NCBI RefSeq assembly: GCF_000948395.1
Contig: NZ_JYFN01000030.1
Location: 1 to 34,558, forward strand
Length of the DNA: 34,558 nt
Direction of reading: 5' to 3'
Source of the DNA: Frankia torreyi
GTDB taxonomy: Bacteria; Actinomycetota; Actinomycetes; Frankiales; Frankiaceae
The notes beneath the pieces were generated by a model. It did no database searches, was not told the origin of the DNA, and saw only the letters and a program-made list of their open reading frames with translations. The first letter of the stretch is position 1. Each line of letters opens with the position of its first letter. Shown here one piece after another: positions 15,090 to 22,800 of the stretch. The position numbers were made by a program, and so were the translations under genes.

Positions 15090-17729
15090 TCAGAGCTGGG
15101 TGCAGTTGGCGGTCGCGGAAGTGGGGTGCCGCAGGCTTTCCGCAGGCGTGGCGGACGCGACGGTCGTCACCGTGGCGTCCGTCGGGTCGAACCGGCGGAT
15201 GAGCACCGGTGCGCTGCTCGAGTCGCCGTACCGGTCGAAGCTGATGTAGCCGTTCGCGCCGGCGAGGGCGAGATCGCCGCAGGTGCCGTTCAGGACCGCC
15301 TTGATGTTCGCGCGGAGCTGGCCGGGCGGCGGGGTGTTGAGCTCGGCGGCGCCGATGGCCCGGGCCAGGACCGACATCGCGTCGAAGGCGACGATCGTGT
15401 GCCCGGAGATGAGCCGCTGCGGGGTGTCGCGCACCCGCGCCGCCCACTGCCCGGGCACCGCGCTGCCTGCGCCGGCCTGCTCCAGGTAGGACGGCGGGAT
15501 GTCGCCGGGCTGGGCGAGGCCGAAGTCGGCGAAGTAGAAGGTGTGGCCGCCCATGGCGCCCGCCGCGATCTCCCCCGGGTCGGTCTCCAGCTCCATCGCG
15601 TCGTCCCCGGAGATGATCGGCAGACGCGGGTCCACCCGGCCGCAGGCGGACCCGGTCAGCGCCTCCAGCAGGGTGTTCACGCTGGTGGTCCGGCCGGTGT
15701 AGATGATCAGGTTCGGCGGCTGCGGGCCGGCGCAGCGCGCGCTGAGGGTGTGGCCGAGCACGCCCAGCACGGTGGGGCCGCCGTCCGCGGCGCTGGCCGC
15801 CGCCGCCTGCTCGGCGTCGGGGAAGGGCACGTGGACGGCCGGCGCGGCGCGGGGCAACCGGCCCAGCTCGGTGCTGACGTCCTGGGCGAGGTTGTCGCTG
15901 TAGTGGTCGGCGTTGGCGCCCTTCGGGCCGTTGGCCACCCCGGCGGAGACGATCAACGGCCGGACCGGCTCGTCGCCGCGCCCCTCCCGCTTCATGATCT
16001 CGGGGATCGCCCGCGCGATGACGCCCGCCTCCCGGCGGTTGGTCGGCCCGACCCGGAAGTACCAGTCGAACGCGCGGCGGGTCTGCCCGGGCGGCCCGAC
16101 GGGCCGGGTGAAGCCGTCGTCGGAGGCGGTGGACGACACGATGGGGAGATGGGTGGTTCCGCTGAGTGACGCCACCGCCTGGCGGGCGGCGGAGGTGCTC
16201 TGGAACAGGCCCAGGACTCCGGCGAGCCCGGGATCGGCGCGGGCCACCGCGTCGATGCGCCCGGCGACGGTGAGCGCCCCGTCCGAATGCCAGCCGACGT
16301 TGGCGACCAGCAGCCGGATCCGGGACCGGGAGCGCGCGCCCGGGGCGTCCGCGGCGGCGTTGATCGCCGCCTGCGCGAGCTGGGCCCCGAGCAGCTCGTT
16401 GAGTCCCCCCTGCCCGACGGTCGTCGGCGAGTCGGCCTGCCCGCCGCCCGGGCGGGAGTGCAGCCCGGTCAGCGGCGCCGCGACCACCACCGTGTACACC
16501 CCGCCCTTGCCGGCGAGCGCGGCGTTCTGCCGACCGATCGTGGTCAGCAGCGCGACGAGATCCGGCGAGGTCGCGTCGAAGGTGTACGCACCGTCGCTGA
16601 ACCCGATGCACTGCCCGTCGTGGGATCCCACCCAGGTCGCCGCGGCCGGCAGCGCCGTCACGGGGTCGGGCGCCTGACAGGTGCGCGACGATCCCGATCG
16701 GCCCAGCCCCGCGCCGAGGACGGCCCCGGCGGCGACGGCGCAGGCGAGGACCACCGCGGCAAGCACGTACGGCAACCGGCCCCGCGGGCGGAACCGGCGC
16801 CCCGCGTCGTCGACGTCGCCGTCGCCGTTATCAGCCTTGTCGGCGTCGGCTTTGGCGGGGTCGGCTTTGGCGGGGTCGGCTTTGGCGGGGTCGGCTTTGG
16901 CGGGGTCGGCTTTGGCGGGGTCGGCGGGGTCGGCGGGGTCGGCGGGGTCGGCGGGGTCGGCGGGGTCGGCCTTATCGGCTTCAGCGGTCGGGCGGGCCGA
17001 GCCGGTGGCAGTCTCGATGGTTGCGCCGGTAGCGCGCGTCAGGTCGGTCAGGCCCGGGGGCTCCGGGGGCTGCGGAGCGGTCCCGGAGGCGACCGCCGGC
17101 TTCCGGCCGCTCCCCTCGGTGAGAAGCGCGGCGTCGACCTCACCGTGCCGGATCAGCTGGGTCAATGCGAGCGTGACCTGGGCTTCCAGGTTGTCGGCGG
17201 TGCGGAAGGTACCGACGGTCACACCGGCGGAACGCAGCCGTTCCCGGAATGCCTCGACCAGCTCGAGATCACGATCGGTGAGACTGCGCGGAATGGGGGT
17301 GTCCTCGTGCAGCAGGAACAGCAGCCGGGGAATCCCGGTCTCGACCGCCGTGAGGAACTCCAGTTCCGTATAGGAGACGGGCGTGGGATGCGGCAGGCCC
17401 GCCGGCGGGCCGGGGAACCCCGCCGGGTCGCCCGCCGGCCGGCCGGTTGCGGGCTCGCCGGCCGCCGCGGTGCCGTCGCCGTGCAGTCCGCCGGCCACCA
17501 GCGAGCCGTATCGGAAGCCGATGACCCCGATGTACACGTCACACCCACGGACCTGCTCCTGACAAAAGGACGCGGGCACCTTGCTGACCGCGGTGAAATC
17601 CTCCATCGAGATGGCGATGTGCCCGCTACGGCGCACGGCGTCCGACGCCGCCCGCACGAAGGCCCGATCAGCCGGATACCTGTTCATGTCCGACGTGTGA
17701 CTGACAAACACCCGCAGGCCGACGCGCAC
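15090..17729 (-). CDS. DUF4062 (TIR-like) / transmembrane / ABC-receptor-like fusion protein
   Basis: Predicted 879 aa from GTG 17729. Residues 5-80 and 116-195 form a DUF4062 domain, TIR-related: RVFVSHTSDMNRYPADRAFV, then SMEDFTAVSKVPASFCQEQV, DVYIGVIGFRYGSLV and PVSYTELEFLTAVETGIPRL; a Gly/Pro-rich insert (81-115) splits it. Residues 196-310 are a disordered linker with ADP and AKADP repeats. RRFRPRGR followed by a helix (320-342) gives an N-in, C-out topology. Residues 352-879 resemble type I periplasmic-binding proteins of the branched-chain amino-acid receptor class: VYTVVVAAPLTGL, GGLNELLGAQLAQAAINAA, VLGLFQSTSAARQAVASLSG and GYISFDRYGDSSSAPVLIRR. No ABC transporter genes are nearby. 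I infer a one-component sensor that couples an outer ligand to an intracellular TIR-like module. The output is unknown; DUF4062 is often fused to STAND or TPR modules. The start is moderately sure. Confidence 0.8.
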   Translation of the reverse strand: MRVGLRVFVSHTSDMNRYPADRAFVRAASDAVRRSGHIAISMEDFTAVSKVPASFCQEQVRGCDVYIGVIGFRYGSLVAGGLHGDGTAAAGEPATGRPAGDPAGFPGPPAGLPHPTPVSYTELEFLTAVETGIPRLLFLLHEDTPIPRSLTDRDLELVEAFRERLRSAGVTVGTFRTADNLEAQVTLALTQLIRHGEVDAALLTEGSGRKPAVASGTAPQPPEPPGLTDLTRATGATIETATGSARPTAEADKADPADPADPADPADPADPAKADPAKADPAKADPAKADPAKADADKADNGDGDVDDAGRRFRPRGRLPYVLAAVVLACAVAAGAVLGAGLGRSGSSRTCQAPDPVTALPAAATWVGSHDGQCIGFSDGAYTFDATSPDLVALLTTIGRQNAALAGKGGVYTVVVAAPLTGLHSRPGGGQADSPTTVGQGGLNELLGAQLAQAAINAAADAPGARSRSRIRLLVANVGWHSDGALTVAGRIDAVARADPGLAGVLGLFQSTSAARQAVASLSGTTHLPIVSSTASDDGFTRPVGPPGQTRRAFDWYFRVGPTNRREAGVIARAIPEIMKREGRGDEPVRPLIVSAGVANGPKGANADHYSDNLAQDVSTELGRLPRAAPAVHVPFPDAEQAAAASAADGGPTVLGVLGHTLSARCAGPQPPNLIIYTGRTTSVNTLLEALTGSACGRVDPRLPIISGDDAMELETDPGEIAAGAMGGHTFYFADFGLAQPGDIPPSYLEQAGAGSAVPGQWAARVRDTPQRLISGHTIVAFDAMSVLARAIGAAELNTPPPGQLRANIKAVLNGTCGDLALAGANGYISFDRYGDSSSAPVLIRRFDPTDATVTTVASATPAESLRHPTSATANCTQL
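16848..16967. repeat. Coding minisatellite: five 15-bp then five 9-bp units
   Basis: GGCTTTGGCGGGGTC is repeated five times (16848-16922), then GGCGGGGTC five times (16923-16967). On the minus strand they encode (ADP)n followed by (AKADP)n in the linker of the DUF4062 fusion. All units are multiples of three, so the frame is kept as length varies. Confidence 0.9.
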
Positions 17730-17753
17730 CCCATTCCCCCGTACGTCGTGGGA

Positions 17754-17775
17754 AGTACCTGACCGGACAGTACCT
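17754..17775. promoter_or_regulatory. Direct repeats upstream of the DUF4062 fusion gene
   Basis: AGTACCT occurs at 17754-17760 and 17769-17775 (15-bp pitch), 25 to 46 bp upstream of the start. They could be paired activator sites or promoter elements; no regulator is linked to them. Confidence 0.25.
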
Positions 17776-17861
17776 AATGGGCGCCCGCAACCCGCCGCAC
17801 ACGGACCAGGCCCGGCGAAGCCGGGCGGGGGCCCGGCGTCACGGTCGCGGGATGAGCCGGA

Positions 17862-18017
17862 ATGCCGCCCTCCGCCCGCGTCCTGCAACGGCTCGGCCCG
17901 CGCCGCGAGGCGTACTTCGGCCGCAACGAACGCCTGCGCGGCGCGTGGACCGACGAGATCGTCTACGCCCTGCTCGCCGACGAGTGGGCCGCCCGCGGCT
18001 CGGCTACCCGGCGGTGA
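17862..18017 (+). pseudogene. C-terminal remnant of a GNAT (RimJ/RimL-type) acetyltransferase
   Basis: A 51-codon frame reads SARVLQRLGPRREAYFGRNE, then RLRGAWTDEIVYALLADEW. This matches the end of RimJ/RimL-type GNAT N-acetyltransferases: the S-x-R-V-hydrophobic-x-x-L-G-F acetyl-CoA helix, then G-x-W-x-D-x-hydrophobic-x-Y-A-L-L-x-x-E-W. The upstream half, including the pyrophosphate loop, is absent; an in-frame TGA lies just before the ATG. The Phe expected after LG is Pro here. The end overlaps the convergent DUF4232 gene by 14 bp. I read it as the surviving tail of a deleted gene; expression is doubtful. Confidence 0.6.
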
Positions 18018-18642
18018 AGGCCATGATGTAGGTGGCCGGATGGGTGGCGCCCGACTGGTCGAGGACCGGGCCGCCGTCCCAGCGCAGCGGGACCGAGGTG
18101 AACGTGTCCGGCGGGGTGACCAGGACGCGTACGGGGAGGAACGCGCCGCTGTCGCCGGGTTCGGTGACCAGATATGTCAGGTTCGCCGAGGCGTGGGCGC
18201 CGGGTGGCAGGTCGATCTGGCCGGGTCGGACGAGCGGCGATCGCACGACGTCGTAGGTCGATCCGTCGCGGGCGACGAACTGCACGCCGGGGTATCCGGT
18301 GACGGTGCAGCGCCGCGGCGACCGGTTCGTCACGACCACCGGGCGCTGATGCTGCCCGCCGTCCGCGCCGTCCGCCGCACCGAGCGTGACGGTCAGATCC
18401 CCCGCCTCGCACCGCGGGACCGACGACGCACCACCCACCGCGGCCACCGTCGGCGACGAAGAGGTCGCCGAGGACGGCCGCCCCGTCGACGAAGGGACCG
18501 CCGACGAAGAGGCCGCCGACGCGGACGCCGGGAGCGGGCTCGTGTCGGTGGCCGCCGTGGAGCCACCACAGCTGGCGGCGGACAGGAGGGCGGCCAGCGA
18601 GATCGCCACCAGGCCAGGACGCCCACGGGGTCCAGCACGCAT
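18004..18642 (-). CDS. DUF4232-domain lipoprotein
   Basis: Predicted 212 aa. ATG 18642 is chosen because GGAGG lies six bases upstream and the signal peptide then starts correctly. Residues 1-24 are a lipoprotein signal (MRAGPRGRPG, then LVAISLAALLSAAS) with Cys25 as the probable lipidated residue. A Ser/Ala/Thr linker follows to about 85. The DUF4232 domain (about 88-212) has the conserved features: a Cys early in the domain (CEAGDLTVTLG), VVVTNRSPRRCTVTGYPGVQ with the second Cys, a proline-rich LPPGAHASANLTYL, and a late TSVPLRWDGGPVL. The fold is an Ig-like surface domain of unknown function, widespread in actinobacteria. It should be anchored on the outer face of the membrane. Confidence 0.85.
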   Translation of the reverse strand: MRAGPRGRPGLVAISLAALLSAASCGGSTAATDTSPLPASASAASSSAVPSSTGRPSSATSSSPTVAAVGGASSVPRCEAGDLTVTLGAADGADGGQHQRPVVVTNRSPRRCTVTGYPGVQFVARDGSTYDVVRSPLVRPGQIDLPPGAHASANLTYLVTEPGDSGAFLPVRVLVTPPDTFTSVPLRWDGGPVLDQSGATHPATYIMAFTAG

Positions 18643-18683
18643 GTCACACCTCCACACTCGCCGGCCCGAGCCGCGCCGGCCCA

Positions 18684-18752
18684 AGCCTCGTCGACGACGG
18701 CCAGGTGATCATCGTCATGGACGCCGGCCGGCTCGTGTCCTCCGCCACCCAC
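18684..18752 (+). pseudogene. Possible tail remnant of an ABC transporter ATPase
   Basis: The frame reads SLVDDGQVIIVMDAGRLVSS and then ATH. It aligns without gaps to the H-loop-distal end of ABC exporter ATPases, where the usual pattern is S-T-V-x-D-A-D-x-I-hydrophobic-V-hydrophobic-D-x-G, then R-hydrophobic-V-E-x-G-T-H. Nothing ABC-like precedes or follows, so it would be a 23-codon remnant. The match is short and could be coincidence. Confidence 0.35.
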
Positions 18753-18822
18753 CGACGCACGCCAGCAGCAGGCCCACGCATCCGGCCGACCGCCATCCGG
18801 GGCGTAGGCTCGACGTCCCGTC

Positions 18823-18960
18823 ATGAAGTCCACCGGTGTCCGAATCCCGCCGGAAAGCGACTATATCGACAGGTTCCTCCGATGGATCCTTCGGGATCAC
18901 CACGTCGGGTACCAGCGGGCGGTTCCAGTCTCCGGCGATCCGCCGGCCACCCCACGGTGA
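18823..18960 (+). CDS. Small hypothetical ORF (45 aa)
   Basis: ATG 18823 opens MKSTGVRIPPESDYIDRFLR, then WILRDHHVGYQRAV, ending at TGA 18960. Composition (Tyr, Ile, His, Asp) is more protein-like than the surrounding frames, but there is no good ribosome site and I do not recognise it. It may be a real small gene, or another fragment in this remnant-rich stretch. Confidence 0.25.
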   Translation: MKSTGVRIPPESDYIDRFLRWILRDHHVGYQRAVPVSGDPPATPR

Positions 18961-18989
18961 AGGTCCGACCAAGAGCCGGGACGATTTGC

Positions 18990-19002
18990 ATCGAAAATCG
19001 AT
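18990..19002. promoter_or_regulatory. Palindrome before the marR gene
   Basis: ATCGA-AAA-TCGAT is a perfect palindrome ending 11 bp before GTG 19014. MarR proteins commonly bind such AT-richer palindromes in their own promoters, so this is a candidate autoregulatory operator. Confidence 0.45.
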
Positions 19003-19013
19003 ATGGTTCGCCT

Positions 19014-19532
19014 GTGGACCCCTCGCGCACGGCCGGCCGGCTGGATCTGGATCTGGATCTGGATCTGGATCTGGACGAGCTGACCACGGCGATCGAGGAC
19101 TTCAACTCGATCTTCATTCGGCTGCCGGCGGTCCGCCGGCTCGCCTTCTCGACCCTGTCGGTGCTGCACACGCTGGCCCGCCGCGGGCCGCTGCGCCTGA
19201 CCGACCTGACGGCGACGGAGCCGCTGGGGCAGCCGGCGCTGACCAGCCTCGTCGGGAAGTTGGAGCGCGACGGGCTGGTGTCCCGCCGCCGGGATCCGAA
19301 CGACGGGCGCGCGGTCCTGCTGTCCCTCACCGAGCGGGGCCGGCAGATCGTCGACGCCCGTCACGCCGACCGGGTCGCGAACCTGGCGCGCCTGGTTGAC
19401 CGGCTGGACGACCAGGAACGCGCCACGCTCACCGCGGCGGTGGGCGTCCTGACCCGACTGACCGGGATCGCGGCGTCCGACGAGGCCGCCGGCCCCGCCC
19501 AGCGACGCCGGCCGGAGCCGCAAGGCCCATGA
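19014..19532 (+). CDS. MarR-family transcriptional regulator
   Basis: Predicted 172 aa from GTG 19014. Residues 10-21 are an unusual (Leu-Asp)6 run encoded by a 6-bp tandem repeat. The winged helix-turn-helix follows: LSVLHTLARRGPLRLTDLTA, then PLGQPALTSLVGKLERDGLV, and the wing SRRRDPNDGRAVLLSLTERG with the family's D-x-R. The C-terminal helix forms the dimer (LVDRLDDQERATLTAAVGVL). The stop TGA overlaps the ATG of a truncated epoxide hydrolase frame (ATGA), so the two were once an operon, and the hydrolase or its substrate may have been the original target. The ribosome site is weak, leaving the exact start open. Confidence 0.82.
   Translation: MDPSRTAGRLDLDLDLDLDLDELTTAIEDFNSIFIRLPAVRRLAFSTLSVLHTLARRGPLRLTDLTATEPLGQPALTSLVGKLERDGLVSRRRDPNDGRAVLLSLTERGRQIVDARHADRVANLARLVDRLDDQERATLTAAVGVLTRLTGIAASDEAAGPAQRRRPEPQGP
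19041..19076. repeat. 6-bp tandem repeat encoding (Leu-Asp)6
   Basis: CTGGAT is repeated five times, then CTGGAC, at the 5' end of the marR gene. The unit is a multiple of three, so slippage would change the acidic run without frameshift. Confidence 0.85.
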
Positions 19533-19645
19533 CATGCAGCAGGACGCCACCCGTGTCGACCGGATCGTTCCCGCTCGCGCAGACCCCGATCCACGTGTCC
19601 GACGAGGTCCTCGACGACCTGCGCCGCCGGCTGCGACGTCGGTGC
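19529..19645 (+). pseudogene. N-terminal remnant of an epoxide hydrolase (EHN domain)
   Basis: The frame starting with ATG 19529 overlaps the marR stop by 4 bp. Its residues 12-37 read FPLAQTPIHVSDEVLDDLRR followed by RLRRR. This is the start of the EHN domain of epoxide hydrolases (pattern F-x-I-x-V-x-D-x-x-L-D-D-L-R-x-R-L). Similarity ends near 19645, where an Arg-Trp-Pro-Asp block would be expected, and the catalytic alpha/beta-hydrolase core is missing. It is a broken gene cut off between marR and the helicase operon. The 172 bp from 19646 to 19817 hold nothing I recognise. Confidence 0.5.
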
Positions 19646-19817
19646 GCTGGTGAGCGTCCCCGGATCGGCCACTACACCTGGGCTGCAGCTCCACCAGTGG
19701 GCGGACGTCAGGGATCGGAGTCGGCCTGGCCGTGTAACCGGGCCCCATGTGGTCCCGTCGCATGCGTGACGGTGCCCTCCGTGCTCGCCTCGCTCGGTCG
19801 CATGAGGATTCGCCCAG

Positions 19818-22800
19818 CTATGGACATCCGGACGCGAGAACGGTCGCGAGGGCCTCCTTGACCAGCATCGGGCTTGCTTCCATGGTGTGGAAGTCGGCGA
19901 CGACGACACGATCCGGCTCGATGCCCTCGGCGGCGAGCACGTCGACGGTCTTCGCGATGCGAGGGCTGGCCACCGCCTGGTCGAACGCCTCCAGCGGGTG
20001 TTTGACCACCAGGGCCGCCTGCCGTGGCCCGCTCGCGACGAGGCAGGACGGCGCCGGTGTGGCGACCTCTCGCATGGCCGGTTGGGCCTTCAGCCAGCCG
20101 GCGAGCGCGCGTTCCGCGCGGTCGGGCCCCGGGGTGAGCAGGCCGTGGCGGAGCACGCCGAGAAGGTCGCGGGCGATCCGCCAGTCGAGGAGCGGGTGGT
20201 AGGCCATGTTCGTGTAGTCGCGCAGGCACTGATAGCAGGACGACATGCAGTCGTCCGCGTGGCCGGCGCGCTCCAGGACAGCCAGGTACCGCTGCACGGT
20301 GTCGAGGAATCGGCCGAGCTCGTCCGCCTCGCCCAGGTGGGAGCTGAAGCCCGCCCCGTTCTCCAGGGTGTCCGCGAGGAAGGCGTAGAAGGTCTGTTCG
20401 CCGCCGCGGGCCGCGGAGTGAATGCCGGCGATGATCTCCTGCGGTTGGATGTCGAGGTGCTCCGCAGCGGCGCTGCGCAGCAGGAACGCCAGCGAGTACC
20501 AGGCTGTCCGCAGACCATGGGTGAGGTCCGCCGCGACCCGCGGCGCCACTCTGCGCAGGTTGAGCCGCAGTCCCCCCGCCGGCGGCGTGGGCGTGTACGA
20601 GCCGAGGAAGAACAGATCGGTGTGCAGGACGGCACCGAGCGCCGCCCGAGTGACCTCCCCCCTGGGCACCCGGATCCGCGGGTCGTCGAGGTGGTCGACC
20701 ACCGTGGTTTCCAGATATCCACCCCAGTCATGGCCCGCGCGGGCGAAGGTGAACATCCGTCCCAGGTTGTCGTTGACGATGTAACGATCTCCCTGGCCGG
20801 ACAGGGCGACGAGGTTCTGCTGTGTCGTCTCCTCCCGCAGCCGGTCGAGGTCGCTGGTGACCCGGGCGACGATCCGGCGCGGCGACCACGTGAACGCGCC
20901 GTCGAAGTCGCGGGCCGCCCCGGCACGGAATCCCAGCGGCTGGCGGACCTGCACCACCCGGTAGCCGCCCCGGCCGCACGCCGGACAGAGGGCCACAGCG
21001 TCGATGTCCACCAGCTCGTCGACATGGTTGCAGTCCATGCACAGGCCGAGATGACGCTGCTGGACGAGTGGCTCCGGCAGCGGCGAGACTCCACGGTATG
21101 ACGGTTGGAAGCTGGTCACGCCGACCACCGTGTGCACCCATCCGTCCCGGACGATCTCGCTGCCAGGGGCGAACTGGGACAGTGCGATCGACAGGTCACG
21201 ATCGACGACGTCGTCGGGCGGCCACGGGAACGACCTCGTCGGCCTGGACAGGTGCAGCAGCCGGACCTGCGTGGGGAACCCGAACATCGGCAGCCAGCCG
21301 GATTCGGCGAGCCGCTGGCTCAGCGCCTCGTGGCCGACCACGCGCGCGGCCACCTCGTCGATCGCGTCGGGCAGCCGCCGGACGCCGTCGATCGCCTCGT
21401 CGACCGTCGTCGGGACAGCCGCGTGGGCCGACAGGGCGTGGAAGGCCGCCGCGACCGCGTCGGTGTTCGCCGCCAACCAGCGCCGGATGTGCCCGCTGCG
21501 TGACGCCCATTCGTCGATCGTGCCGTACTCTCCATGGACGTTCGGCTGCCGACCGTCCACCCGCAGATCGTCGGGGAGGTCGCGGAACGCCTCGCGGAGG
21601 ATGGTCGCGCTCAGCGAGCGCTCGAAGATCTCCCGTTGGCCCATCGCCAGGTACGGCGCAGGTGTCGGATCGTTGGTGATCGCCGTCGGGTTCTGGAAGT
21701 AGTGCTCGTCGTGGCTGCGGCCGCGGCAGACGGTCAACGCGACGGCGACCGGCGAGCCACGCCGCCCGGCCCGTCCGACGCGCTGCTGATAGTTGTAACG
21801 GGTGGGCGGCATGTTCGCCATCGCGACGCTGGCCAGCGCCCCGATGTCCACGCCGGCCTCCATCGTCGTCGTGACGGACAGCAGATCGAGCCCCTCGGCC
21901 AGCGGGATCTCGTCATCGAGGAACACGTCCTGGAAGATCGCCTGGCGGCGCTGGCGTTCGGTGCGGCCGGTCTGGCCGGTCAACTCCGCGCAGGCCAACC
22001 GGAACCGGCCGCGCCCGGTCGACGCCTTCCACCCGTAGTAATCCTCGCCGGAGTCCCTGGGCGGGCTGCTCGCCTCCTGCAGCCCGGTTCGGCACTGCGT
22101 GCAGACGAGGCTGCCCGGATGCAGATGCTGGCGGCGGCAGCCCGGACAGGTCCAGGCCGCCTCGGCCGGGCGTCGCACCACGACCTCCTTCGGATCGACG
22201 AGGTAGCCGCGGACCGCCTTGTCCCAGCCGTGTTCCGCTCGTGCCTCGACCTCGCCGGCGTCGAGGCCGTGTGCCTGGCCGACCGCGCGCCAGAAGGCCC
22301 GCAGCCGTCCAGGCGGGCGCGAGCCCTCGTCCCGGTATCCGACAAAGCGACGCAGCTCCGCGAGGATGCGGATGCTGGCGCGGGCGATCGCTGTGGGGTC
22401 GGTGGGATCGAGGGTGAGTCGGCGGGCTCCCGGCCGCATGTCCAGCCAGCCGAGGCCGAGCGACTCGAAGTCACGGCCCGCGCCGGAGAGCAGGTTCTCG
22501 ATCACGTTTTCCAACAGGTCGGCCTCGGCGCCTTCCAGACCAGAGCGCTGCGAGTCGGTGAGCGTCCCGCGGACGGCGGGAACCGCTCCCGACCACTCGT
22601 AGAACTCGTGCCATTCGTCGTCGCCGTACTTCTGCCGGGACGGCTGCGGCCCAGCGGGATTCACCCCCATGCGGACAAGCCGCTGCTGGATTTTCGGAAC
22701 CAGCGACCGCAACGTCGGAGGCTCGACGAGCTGGGACTCCACCGCCGCCGTCACCGACTCGTCGCCGCTGATCCACGCGAAGACCAGCGTCTGGAAGGTG

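Noticed and set aside
13869-16169. A 766-codon plus-strand frame
   Set aside because: It crosses the second MFS gene and the DUF4062 fusion in antisense and has no domain or ribosome site.
16848-16967. Possible CRISPR array
   Set aside because: Units are 15 and 9 bp with no spacers, and they lie inside a coding frame; this is a minisatellite.
16287-17762. Plus-strand frame with GVGFG repeats, resembling a glycine-rich surface protein
   Set aside because: The repeat is the antisense reading of the ADP/AKADP linker in the well-supported DUF4062 fusion.
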